NCBI GenBank assembly: GCA_039820545.1
Contig: JBCBPW010000021.1
Coordinates: 1 to 64,000 of the forward strand
Length of the DNA stretch: 64,000 nt
Source: JALEFZ01 sp039820545
Lineage (GTDB): Bacteria; Bacteroidota; Bacteroidia; J057
Direction of reading: 5' to 3'
This document shows, in pieces, positions 18,232 through 25,908 of this stretch. The notes beneath the pieces are model-generated. The model had not been told where the DNA came from and searched no databases. It saw only the letters and a list, made by a program, of their open reading frames with translations. How positions within the stretch are numbered: position 1 is the first letter of the stretch; the number at the start of each line of letters is the position of its first letter. A program made the position numbers and the translations under genes.

Positions 18232-20748
18232 TTAAACTTTGCGTGTTTTCATGATCACATATTGAGAAGGGATCAGATAATCTTTGACCATCTGCTCTTT
18301 TATATTTTTATCCTCATACCCTGCCAGATACTGTTGAATAATATCTATTGTCAAGGCTTCTATTTGGTTACCCAATTCCTCTAGCACTTCAGGATTTTGG
18401 AGATCCATAGTCATCTTCTTGGCTCCATAGCCCCTTCTTGCCAACATGTACTTCAGCTGAGTTGTATTCCTTATAAGGCTTTCGGGATAGAGACTACCCC
18501 GTCTATCCAAGCTACCCTTGATCAATCTCAAAATCTTATGTACCAAACTACGGGCTAGGCCATAGCGACTCTCCTCTGGAGGCATGATCTCTGCTTCTGG
18601 TAGGATGCAGAGTAGACGGTCCCCAAAATCTATCATCTTGTCAAATCGCTTCCAGCTCAGCGTATGATCAAATACGTGAATAGCATTTTTAACAACCTTG
18701 TCTGTTTTTGTGGACTTATAGCTTTTGGCATTTTCCTCTGCTTCAGCAGCCATCTCCGCAAATTTGGCGACTGGATAATGGGAATCACAGAGGAAGATAC
18801 CCGCACTAAATGTGATTCCTGGATGATGGCAAACAAACTTCTCAAATTCTTTTTTCAACTCTTTGGCAAAGTGAAGAATATTATACCATGACCCCACGAC
18901 AAAGGCATCATCCCCACCAGAATAGGTGACGTAGATCTTCCACTTGCGAGCAAGTACATTGAAGTAGCTGCTGAAGAAGAAGGACAACTCACGGCTCAGC
19001 GTTGCCACTCTTTGGAAACTATGATCTTTACCTAACCCCTTTTCAAATAAAGCACCCAAATCATCTATGTCCAGCCGCATTACTGCCATCAGTGGATAGC
19101 TTAAAGTATCTTTCTCTTTAGGCTGCCAGGATATTCCTTCAGGCGTTTTCCAATTCCTTTCTCGTGCATTCATCCTTTCCAAGAAATCAAAATCAGCTAC
19201 CACGTTATGTTCATTGAAAGGAGCATCTGTTCCTACAGGTTCAAAGACGAAACTGACGGGTACACCTGTTTCTAACTCGGTAGCTTTGATCAGGCTACGT
19301 AAGGCATCGGTTTCCTGATTATCCTGAAAATCTCCTTTCAACGGACGAAACTGGCTTATGGAAATGCGCTGGATGTCCCCTGATTTCAATTGTTGTGCCG
19401 TGTCAAGCACAATTTTCTTGATGGCTCTTAACTCAACTTCATTGATCGTATAGGGAAGCGACTCATTTTCTTTTGGAATCTCAAGACCTGGCATAAAATA
19501 GTGGATATGTCTGGCATTGGGACCTTCCCCATAACCGAGATGAGCCACCCTAAGAAGCTCGTCAGGAGTTCGGAATTCGTCATTTTGTGTTTCAATACAT
19601 AGCAGTAATCCGCTGTAGGGAAGGCGTAATCCAAGGTAATGATCATCTTGAAACTGATCTGTTTGAGAAGGATCTAACTCTGAACTAGATAGAATCGGAC
19701 TCAGTGATTGATCGAAAATCTGATCTAGGTAGCCATGGTATTTTTTGAATTTCAGTTGGCTCATGGCACCCCCTAGCTTTTGATAGTAGGTACTCGTATT
19801 GTCAAATAGGTCTGGGCCGCAAGCGACCTGTCCCAGAAGCAAACTCACTCGTCCTCCTAATCGCTGAAGGAGGTAAAGGTTGAGTTCCTTTTTGATGACC
19901 GCTATTTCTTCCAGTATGCCCTCTCTATTGGGAAGTATCATCAGAAAGTGACCTCCAGCCGTGTATAAGATATTGGCAACAGAAAGATCCAAACGCCTTT
20001 TGATTTCATCTGCAGCATAATTTGTAAGGAGTGCTATATAAAAGGATCTACCACGAAGCCGCTTGGAAAGTCCACCTTGGTTTCCCGCTGTGCTCATGTC
20101 GATGCGAGAATAGATGAATTTCTGGATGCCCGTAAAATCCCCCTTTAGCAAGAGATAGGGCTCCGCTTTAGAGCTGATGGACCTCTGTTTATCACATATT
20201 TCTTTGGCTGCTTTGATACGCATCCAATTGTAGAGGCTTACATCCTTATTTGGACCAGCTTCTGGGGCGAGGACTCGTGAGGCAAAGGCTTCTAGTAAGT
20301 TGTAAAGGGATTCGGTAAAAGCATCTATAGAGCTAACAGATTGGAGGTAGGAAAATTGAATAGCAAAGATTCTCCATAGCTTTGAGAAATCTGTGGTCAA
20401 ATGAGATTTAGCATTATCTGAGACAAATAGTCCTTGCTGACTTGCATAACCTATGATCAGGGGTTGAGCCCGATAAACACTTGTTTGAGATGGAGAGAAG
20501 GGCTTTCCTTCCCTTTCCAAATGAGGGAAAATAGATTGAAGCACATCTTTTGTGGGTTTTTCTCCTTGGAAGTGAATAATCGTGTTCTCTAGGTACGAAA
20601 GGTCTTCTTCTGAGTGATACCATGGACATCCATCCAGATAGGATTGGAGAAACTTTTTCCATGAAGGAGAAAAATCCGATCCATCATCCTTCAAATAATA
20701 TAAATATGAGACAGCCTCTAGCAGATGTCTGACAAATAAAGTCTCCAT
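18232..20748 (-). CDS. cas10: Type III-A Cas10 (Csm1) with GGDD cyclase motif and no visible HD motif
   Basis: The 838-residue Cas10 is the large subunit of the Csm complex; on target RNA binding the palm domain makes cyclic oligoadenylate. Visible: GDFTGIQKFIYS (203-214) in the first palm domain, LYNWMRIKAA (172-181) just before it, the D-I-D-D-L-G metal/nucleotide strand near 580, and YSGGDDAFVVG with GGDD at 611-614. The N-terminal 120 residues, where Csm1 normally carries an HD nuclease (HD followed by GK), show only HLLEAVSYLYYL and no HD pair, so the ssDNA nuclease is probably absent. It is the first gene of the operon, with a TAnnTTTG element 30-37 bases upstream. The neighbouring divergent csm6 supplies the expected signal-responsive RNase. 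Confidence 0.93.
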   Translation of the reverse strand: METLFVRHLLEAVSYLYYLKDDGSDFSPSWKKFLQSYLDGCPWYHSEEDLSYLENTIIHFQGEKPTKDVLQSIFPHLEREGKPFSPSQTSVYRAQPLIIGYASQQGLFVSDNAKSHLTTDFSKLWRIFAIQFSYLQSVSSIDAFTESLYNLLEAFASRVLAPEAGPNKDVSLYNWMRIKAAKEICDKQRSISSKAEPYLLLKGDFTGIQKFIYSRIDMSTAGNQGGLSKRLRGRSFYIALLTNYAADEIKRRLDLSVANILYTAGGHFLMILPNREGILEEIAVIKKELNLYLLQRLGGRVSLLLGQVACGPDLFDNTSTYYQKLGGAMSQLKFKKYHGYLDQIFDQSLSPILSSSELDPSQTDQFQDDHYLGLRLPYSGLLLCIETQNDEFRTPDELLRVAHLGYGEGPNARHIHYFMPGLEIPKENESLPYTINEVELRAIKKIVLDTAQQLKSGDIQRISISQFRPLKGDFQDNQETDALRSLIKATELETGVPVSFVFEPVGTDAPFNEHNVVADFDFLERMNARERNWKTPEGISWQPKEKDTLSYPLMAVMRLDIDDLGALFEKGLGKDHSFQRVATLSRELSFFFSSYFNVLARKWKIYVTYSGGDDAFVVGSWYNILHFAKELKKEFEKFVCHHPGITFSAGIFLCDSHYPVAKFAEMAAEAEENAKSYKSTKTDKVVKNAIHVFDHTLSWKRFDKMIDFGDRLLCILPEAEIMPPEESRYGLARSLVHKILRLIKGSLDRRGSLYPESLIRNTTQLKYMLARRGYGAKKMTMDLQNPEVLEELGNQIEALTIDIIQQYLAGYEDKNIKEQMVKDYLIPSQYVIMKTRKV

Positions 20749-20765
20749 AGACAGTGATCAGTCTA

Positions 20766-20785
20766 TTGTCTGAAAGACAAACATA
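20766..20785 (-). promoter_or_regulatory. cas10 operon -7 element with overlapping inverted repeat
   Basis: On the minus strand TATGTTTG (20778-20785) matches the Bacteroidota TAnnTTTG element exactly, 30 bases before the cas10 ATG. A TTG 15 bases upstream is closer than the usual -33 spacing. The perfect inverted repeat TTGTCT-GAA-AGACAA (20766-20780) overlaps its downstream edge and could be an operator at the transcription start. The element is a sequence match; function is inference. Confidence 0.5.
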
Positions 20786-20829
20786 GTAGGTATGTACCAA
20801 CAATATGTCAGTCCATCAGTAATGGTACA

Positions 20830-20859
20830 AAGTGGGAAATGAGGAGCAAGTGGGAAATG
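20830..20859. repeat. 12-base direct repeat upstream of cas10
   Basis: AAGTGGGAAATG occurs twice, at 20830-20841 and 20848-20859, with an 18-base period, 80-110 bases upstream of cas10. Tandem identical half-sites on roughly two helical turns are typical of regulator-binding sites. Confidence 0.6.
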
Positions 20860-21098
20860 GTATCTTGCTCAGGAAAGCGTTTTATTAGATCTAAATTGAA
20901 TAATTCGAGTAAATAAATCAAGTAGTCCTATGAAATATTCTTCATTAATTAGAAGAATAGCTGTTTAAGTAATTGAAAATCAATAAGTTAATTATTTATA
21001 AAAAATATTTTACTGTTATGAAGATGTGATCTGCTTCCAAGTTCTATCCATAGAGTTTATGGATATTAGTATCTACTTACTGTCGTGGGTACGTGATA

Positions 21099-21139
21099 TT
21101 TCGACTAAAGTCGAAAAGGGAGCACTTGCTGCAGCAAGT
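21099..21139. repeat. Two adjacent palindromes upstream of csm6
   Basis: TTTCGACT-AA-AGTCGAAA (21099-21116) is followed seven bases later by the perfect 16-base palindrome ACTTGCTGCAGCAAGT (21124-21139). They lie 100-140 bases before the csm6 ATG. They could be operator sites, RNA hairpins in a leader, or a dispersed extragenic palindromic repeat. Confidence 0.6.
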
Positions 21140-21239
21140 AGCTACGGTGTTCAAAATTTTTTCTAAATTACCTCACGTTTCCGCTCAAAGGCTTTCCCCT
21201 TCTTAATATTTGTATTTATTCCATTAATTTCATCTTACA

Positions 21240-22781
21240 ATGAAAACCATCCTCATTTGCCTATTGGGAAACCGTGACCTACAAATCCATAAAGATTTTG
21301 CTGATGATCCACATCCTGTCATCTCTCGATACTTCGTCTCTCATAACGATAGCCCTCATCTCATCATCAATAAAGCGCAACGCAATCATTCAGAATATAC
21401 CTTTCTTGAAGCTGCTCAAGACGTACTCGACCATTATGAGGAACTAAAAGATAAAGTGGTCTTTCCTATGATCGATGCCTCAATCGCACATCTAGAGGAG
21501 AAGCCTACGCACTTGGTTTTTACGACCTCTAAACAAACGCGTATTCACCATCAAGACAGCTATATATTTGCAGAGTTTGCTAGTAAATTGTACCAATCCC
21601 GTGGCTATCATATCCATATAGATCTTTGTACAGGTAACCCCACTGAAATGGAACCCATGCTCCCATACTACAATCAGCTCTTCGACAAGTGGGATAAGTC
21701 TGACCAAAAAGTCATCATCACCAACTCAGGTGGAACCCCGACTATGCGTTCGGCATCTCATTTTGCAGGCCTTTTTCGTGGGTTTCAGTTTATACATGTC
21801 ATCAATAGCCGTGCTGAAGATAGACGCCCCTTTGAAGAAAAGGTAGTGAGCAGCACCTATCAACAGCAGGAGTTGAGGATACTTTGTGAATTGATCCTTC
21901 GTAATCTTGAAACCTATGACTATCAGGGCATCATCAATCTTTTACAGCCCTATATTTATCCCAGCCGCAAACCCCATCTACCTATGATGGATAAGCTCCT
22001 GCGGGTCAATACTATTAGCCTAAACGCCCTCAATACCTATAGCCTGAATACGGATTTGGTTGATCCTTCACGGCCCTACCGAGTCCGAGGCGTAGAGGCA
22101 ATGGAATTGATCTATTCCAATATGATCGCTTGTTTCTCCAAGGGTGCTTATGCAGATGTGATTGGGCGGATCACGCGGTTAGAAGAAGCCATTGGACAAT
22201 ATTTGATGTACAGGTGGATGGCAAAGAATGGTTGGTTAGCATCAGATGACAGTGTAATCACAATAAAAGGGCAGAAAAAAAAGAAGATTTCTTTTGATAA
22301 ATTTTTAGCTGATAAAACAGCTAAAATTCATCTTATTGAGGATAAAGCTTCAAACGCCCTGATTGAATTAAACGCTAGAAAAACGAAAAAAGATAAGCCT
22401 GTATGGGTGTTTAAACATAAACCAGCTACAGCCAAAAAATACTCTAGAGTTGGAGATACGGCTGGTGGAAAATATCTTTTCTTCTTTCTGTTCAAGAGTT
22501 TAGGAATCCACAGAGAGTTGTATGACTTTCTTGAAAAACTCAATTCAGGCTACAATTATCAAGACAATCCTCTTGCAGATCTCCGCAACCACAGCATTTT
22601 GGGCCATGGACACAATGGTGTGAGCAAAGAAGATTTGGAGCGTATCACAGGAGACTTTAAGCAGTTTTGCTTCCGGTTATCCCAACTCCTCGAACCCGTC
22701 CTGGGCCGACCCATCTGCAACTATTTCCAGCAGCAAAACGAGCAAATCGAAAAACTACTGAATAGTGATTATTACGAATGA
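21240..22781 (+). CDS. csm6: Csm6/Csx1-like CARF-HEPN ribonuclease
   Basis: A 513-residue two-domain effector. The N-terminal CARF domain (about 1-195) starts with a hydrophobic strand (TILICLLGN) and carries TNSGGTPTMR (161-170), the classic loop for cyclic oligoadenylate. A helical linker follows. The C-terminal HEPN domain contains LRNHSILGHGH with R449 and H456/H458, the R-x4-6-H RNase site. In type III immunity, cyclic oligoadenylate from Cas10 switches such proteins to degrade RNA. The gene is divergent from cas10 and has its own upstream region. A charged stretch (about 340-405, KGQKKKKI, KTKKDK) is unusual. Which ring size it senses cannot be read from the sequence. Confidence 0.9.
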   Translation: MKTILICLLGNRDLQIHKDFADDPHPVISRYFVSHNDSPHLIINKAQRNHSEYTFLEAAQDVLDHYEELKDKVVFPMIDASIAHLEEKPTHLVFTTSKQTRIHHQDSYIFAEFASKLYQSRGYHIHIDLCTGNPTEMEPMLPYYNQLFDKWDKSDQKVIITNSGGTPTMRSASHFAGLFRGFQFIHVINSRAEDRRPFEEKVVSSTYQQQELRILCELILRNLETYDYQGIINLLQPYIYPSRKPHLPMMDKLLRVNTISLNALNTYSLNTDLVDPSRPYRVRGVEAMELIYSNMIACFSKGAYADVIGRITRLEEAIGQYLMYRWMAKNGWLASDDSVITIKGQKKKKISFDKFLADKTAKIHLIEDKASNALIELNARKTKKDKPVWVFKHKPATAKKYSRVGDTAGGKYLFFFLFKSLGIHRELYDFLEKLNSGYNYQDNPLADLRNHSILGHGHNGVSKEDLERITGDFKQFCFRLSQLLEPVLGRPICNYFQQQNEQIEKLLNSDYYE

Positions 22782-22795
22782 ATTCAGATAGGATT

Positions 22796-22844
22796 TATTT
22801 TCTATGTAGGGATGTCGATTTATCACGTCTCTACATAGAAAATA
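22796..22844. repeat. Long inverted repeat downstream of csm6
   Basis: TATTTTCTATGTAG (22796-22809) and CTACATAGAAAATA (22831-22844) pair perfectly over 14 bases. With wobble pairs the RNA stem extends five more (22810-22814 with 22826-22830). It starts 14 bases after the csm6 stop. No T-run follows; it may act as an mRNA end or be a dispersed palindromic element. Confidence 0.65.
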
Positions 22845-22920
22845 CGGTACCCAATCATTTGTGATAATCACTAATAACCGAAGTAGAAATAAAGTGCAAA
22901 AGGATAAAATGGCATTAGGC

Positions 22921-23336
22921 AAAGAAAACTCAATCCTCTCATCCTGAAAATCCTGCACCCTCCCCAAAAAATAACCTCTCCTCCTCAAAGAATCCGCTTA
23001 CATCCTCCCAATCCTCTCATCCTGAAAATCCTGCACCCTCCCCCCAAAAACAACCTTACATCCTCCCAATCCTCTCATCCTAAAAATCCTGCACCCTTCC
23101 CCGAAAACAACCTTAAATCCTCCCAATCCTCTCATCCTAAAAATCCTGCACCCTTCCCCGAAAACAACCTTAAATCCTCCCAATCCTCCCAATCCTCCCA
23201 ATCCTCCCAATCCTCCCAATCCTCTCATCCTGAAAATCCTGCACCCTCCCCAAAAAACAACCTCTCCATCCTGAGAATCCTGCACCCTCCCCCCAAAAAA
23301 CAACCTCTCCATCCTGAGAATCCTACTCCTCCCTCC
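22921..23336. repeat. Imperfect tandem repeat block with 9-base sub-repeats
   Basis: About six copies of a unit built around CATCCTGAAAATCCTGCACCC, spaced roughly 55-75 bases, with joining text of CCCC, A-runs and AACCT. Between copies, ATCCTCCCA is reiterated as a 9-base unit (CCC at 23179, 23188, 23197, 23206 and 23215). The minus strand is G-rich with GGG tracts every 9 bases. The segments between copies are repeats of each other, not unique spacers, so this is not a CRISPR array. Confidence 0.8.
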
Positions 23337-23347
23337 CAAAATATCAT

Positions 23348-24055
23348 CTACTCAGTAAATACTTCCTTTATTTCTGCCTGCGTCTCGATCAAATCAAAGG
23401 CATCCACATTCCATGACTCCCCCGCTTCCATTTCCATCCACTCCATCATCTGTCCATGATCGGGATGTTTGGGATTATTCAAGGCCTCCACCAGCATATA
23501 ATAGCCAGGAATCCCCCCACAATCCTCTGGTGGACAAGCCCCTTTACCTGCAACACAAGTAGGAAACGTGATCTCTTCATCCACGATATTCTTTAATACA
23601 ATCTTATGTGTCCATGAGTCTCCCATGTCATAGACATAATAAAACTGATCCTTGGCCTTCTTAAAAACACTATCCAATATCATATCGGAAGCATCAACCA
23701 TGTCCTCAAAATCAAAGCCCGCACCCATGATATCATCTGGCTTTGGGCCGATGCGGGGACTTGAAAATGGCTTAGGCGAAAACTCCCACAGATGCGCATT
23801 GTACCATCCAAAACTGAGCTGGATCACATAATGCAAGAGCTCAAAACTGGCGTAATTACTGATGAGGATCTCCCGCCAAACTGGAGGCTTAGAAGTACCT
23901 TCCAGCGTAACTTTTAGGAGGAGATTCTGCTCAGGTATTCCTTCGGCTAGATCCTGTGCTTGTTCTTTTATATTCACCAATAGATCAAGCAGCTCTACAT
24001 TCTCTATATCTTGTATCCAACGGATGAGATCTGCCTTTTTTTGTTGAGTATTCAT
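23348..24055 (-). CDS. Plasmid pRiA4b ORF-3-like protein
   Basis: The 235-residue protein carries the pRiA4b ORF-3 family domain from about residue 46: LLLKVTLEGTSKPPVWREI, HYVIQLSFGWYNAHLWEF, FYYVYDMGDSWTHKI, then the cysteine/proline segment CVAGKGACPPEDCGGIPGY and a WNVDAF end. The family is common in bacteria and often found on plasmids and in accessory regions; its biochemical role is not established. The N-terminal 40 residues are a helical extension. It stands alone on the minus strand beside the repeat block, so it is likely an accessory gene. Confidence 0.85.
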   Translation of the reverse strand: MNTQQKKADLIRWIQDIENVELLDLLVNIKEQAQDLAEGIPEQNLLLKVTLEGTSKPPVWREILISNYASFELLHYVIQLSFGWYNAHLWEFSPKPFSSPRIGPKPDDIMGAGFDFEDMVDASDMILDSVFKKAKDQFYYVYDMGDSWTHKIVLKNIVDEEITFPTCVAGKGACPPEDCGGIPGYYMLVEALNNPKHPDHGQMMEWMEMEAGESWNVDAFDLIETQAEIKEVFTE

Positions 24056-24353
24056 AGATACTTGATTCCTTCAATAATAAATAGTTTACCTACATCTAAA
24101 ATAAAGATAAGAGAGAAAGCGTGGAATCTTCACAAAATTTCGTTTTTGAAGAAGAAAAATTAGTTTCATCTCCTGTAGGAAGAAAATAAGAGAGTTTAGC
24201 TAACGGGTAGAGGAGTTTGAGGTAAATTATTGAAAATCAATATCTTAAATATGATATTTTTTATCTATCCACTGAAAATGATAGCTCTAGGAAAAAAGAC
24301 ACATAAAATGTCACATTTCCAGGAGCTACGAAATCTTTTTTATCTGCTAAAAA

Positions 24354-24783
24354 TTATTCCACTACCCTGAGCTGAAACGTAACACATACAGGGTCTCCAT
24401 TATCGTTCCGAGCGCAAGCTTCTATGATCACAGGATCATCAGATTGTACATCTCCAGCGATAGTCTGAAGTGTAGCTGTCATGATACCTTCTGCATCCGA
24501 CCGTGCATCGAATAGACCCACGAATCTCCCGATGGTCAAGCTATCAGACTGCGTAGCAGTGAAGCTCATAGGGATGCTTGTGCTAGGCTTGCCCGTAGCT
24601 TTGATCATCTTAGTTTGTATCACAATGGCAGAATTCTGGGTTTTGAAGATCGTTGTTGCTTGAGGCTATATGAGTAACTCATCGGGATAGGAAGCTCCTT
24701 GGACCAGCGTAGTTTCAGCTTCAAAACCCGTGCCCGCAGTAGCTTTTAAGTAGAGGGAACCTGAATCCTGAGGCAATCGTAGG
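24354..24783 (-). pseudogene. Remnant of a beta-rich secreted protein, truncated and with an in-frame stop
   Basis: In one minus-strand frame the DNA from about 24783 reads LRLPQDSGSLYLKATAGTG, meets a stop at 24666-24668 (after YPDELLI), and continues without a further stop to 24354 as a T/D-rich beta-like stretch ending VCVTFQLRVVE. The frame upstream of 24783 is antisense to the LuxR-type fragment on the plus strand, so the 5' end has been lost. The family is not recognised. A hairpin (24282-24328, TAGCTC/GAGCTA with GGAAA/TTTCC) follows it on the minus strand. Confidence 0.45.
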
Positions 24784-25145
24784 CCAGCGGCTACCTGCTC
24801 AAAACGGCAGAAGAGGAAGAGGTAGAGTTGGCGATAAAGTCTGCTTACCAAACAGGTTTTTATTTCAATGATCAGGTATCGCTGTCTTTGTTGAGGAATC
24901 TGATAAATGAAAATTATATCTCACCTAACTTTTCATCTGAAGTAGAACTCAATGAGATAGAGGTGCGCATTCCTAAAATGATCTGTGAGGAATACACTAC
25001 GAAGGAAATAGCAGATCAGCTTCATCTCGGTAAGCGTACAATCGACGGATACCGTGCCAATATTCTTGAAAAGATCGGTGCGCGCAATACAGCAGGTCTA
25101 GTCATCTATGCCATCAAATACGGCATTTTTCCCTTGGATGACTGA
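24783..25145 (+). pseudogene. 5'-truncated NarL/FixJ-type response regulator
   Basis: The frame from 24783 reads ASGYLLKTAEEEEVE, the end of a receiver domain (the conserved Lys included). It then runs through a linker into a LuxR-type helix-turn-helix with YTTKEIADQLHLGKRTIDGYRANILEKIGARN. An in-frame TAG at 24780-24782 closes it on the left, and the phosphoacceptor Asp and the first 90 residues of the receiver are missing. A TTG at 24828 could start a 105-residue HTH-only protein, so limited function cannot be excluded. Confidence 0.65.
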
Positions 25146-25179
25146 TGACTGGAGTTGGGAATTTGAATTGCCATCCCCT

Positions 25180-25848
25180 TCACACCACCTCACCATCCGA
25201 CAATTCGATGATCCGATCGCACTTCTGGGCAAATTCCTCATCATGTGTCACTGAAATAATGGTTTGGCCTTGCTCGCGCGCGAGTTGCTGAAAGGTATCA
25301 AAGACAATCTGAGTATTTTGGGTGTCGAGATTGCCCGTAGGCTCATCGCCCATGATGATGGCAGGGGAGTTGATCAAGGCGCGCGCAATGGCGACACGCT
25401 GCTGCTGACCCCCTGAGATTTTGGAAGCTTTTTTGTGTTCGTGCCCCTTGATGTCAAGGAGTGTCAATAGCTCCATGGCCTTATGCTCAATCTCTTCCTT
25501 GCGCTTTTGCTTGAGTTTAAGGGCAGGCAACATGACGTTGTCCAGGACGGTGAAGTCGGCGAGCAGGTAGTGAAACTGGAAGACAAAGCCAATGTGAGCA
25601 TTGCGAAAGGCAGCAAGTTCGCCTTGACTGAGACCCGTGATGGGAGTCCCGTTGAGGGCGATGTCTCCCTGGTAATCCGTGTCCATTGTCGACAATAAGT
25701 AGAGTAGGGTAGACTTACCTGAACCTGACTTTCCTACGATGGCTACAAACTCTCCTCGCTGGATGTCAAAAGAGATATTTTTAAGCACCTGGAACTCCAC
25801 AGGCTCATAGAAATATTTGCTTACGTTTTGGACGGCCAATGCTGTCAT
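25180..25848 (-). CDS. ABC transporter ATP-binding protein, LolD/MacB type
   Basis: The 222-residue ATPase has Walker A GKSGSGKST (39-47), Q-loop FQFHYLLADFTVLDN (90-104), signature SGGQQQRVAIARAL (145-158), Walker B IIMGDEPTG (164-172) and the switch His in SVTHDEEFA. It belongs to the LolD/MacB/FtsE class that drives FtsX-type permeases. It is the last gene of the DUF2147-TolC-adaptor-permease operon, 60 bases after the permease stop. Together they predict a tripartite exporter (ATPase, permease, adaptor, outer membrane channel). Substrate unknown. Confidence 0.92.
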   Translation of the reverse strand: MTALAVQNVSKYFYEPVEFQVLKNISFDIQRGEFVAIVGKSGSGKSTLLYLLSTMDTDYQGDIALNGTPITGLSQGELAAFRNAHIGFVFQFHYLLADFTVLDNVMLPALKLKQKRKEEIEHKAMELLTLLDIKGHEHKKASKISGGQQQRVAIARALINSPAIIMGDEPTGNLDTQNTQIVFDTFQQLAREQGQTIISVTHDEEFAQKCDRIIELSDGEVV

Positions 25849-25908
25849 GACATGTGTTTGTTGATGATTGAAAAATAATCTTCCCTATACTTTTATATCT
25901 TATTCTCT

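Larger units (their letters stand above)
20749..21239. other. Divergent control region between cas10 and csm6
   Basis: A 491-base gap with no ORF, AT-rich in its centre (about 20900-21010). It holds the cas10 promoter element with an overlapping inverted repeat, a 12-base direct repeat, and two adjacent palindromes on the csm6 side. No CRISPR repeat-spacer structure is present. TAATATTTG at about 21206 is a one-mismatch match to the Bacteroidota -7 element in the csm6 direction. Confidence 0.5.
22782..23347. other. Non-coding repeat-filled gap after csm6
   Basis: A 566-base gap with a long hairpin directly after csm6 and a block of imperfect tandem repeats up to the next gene. A low-complexity minus-strand ORF across the repeats is not counted as a gene. 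Confidence 0.6.

Noticed and set aside
20749..21239. Sigma-54 promoter for csm6 or cas10
   Set aside because: GAGCACTTGCTGCA has a TTGC core but lacks the TGG at the right spacing.
22921..23336. Possible CRISPR array next to csm6
   Set aside because: The segments between repeat copies are themselves repeats or low complexity, not unique spacers, and the unit is not regular in length.
22998..23339. 113-residue minus-strand ORF of GGLGGLGG and RVQDFQDE repeats
   Set aside because: It is only a translation of the G-rich tandem repeat block; composition follows the DNA repeat and no domain is visible.
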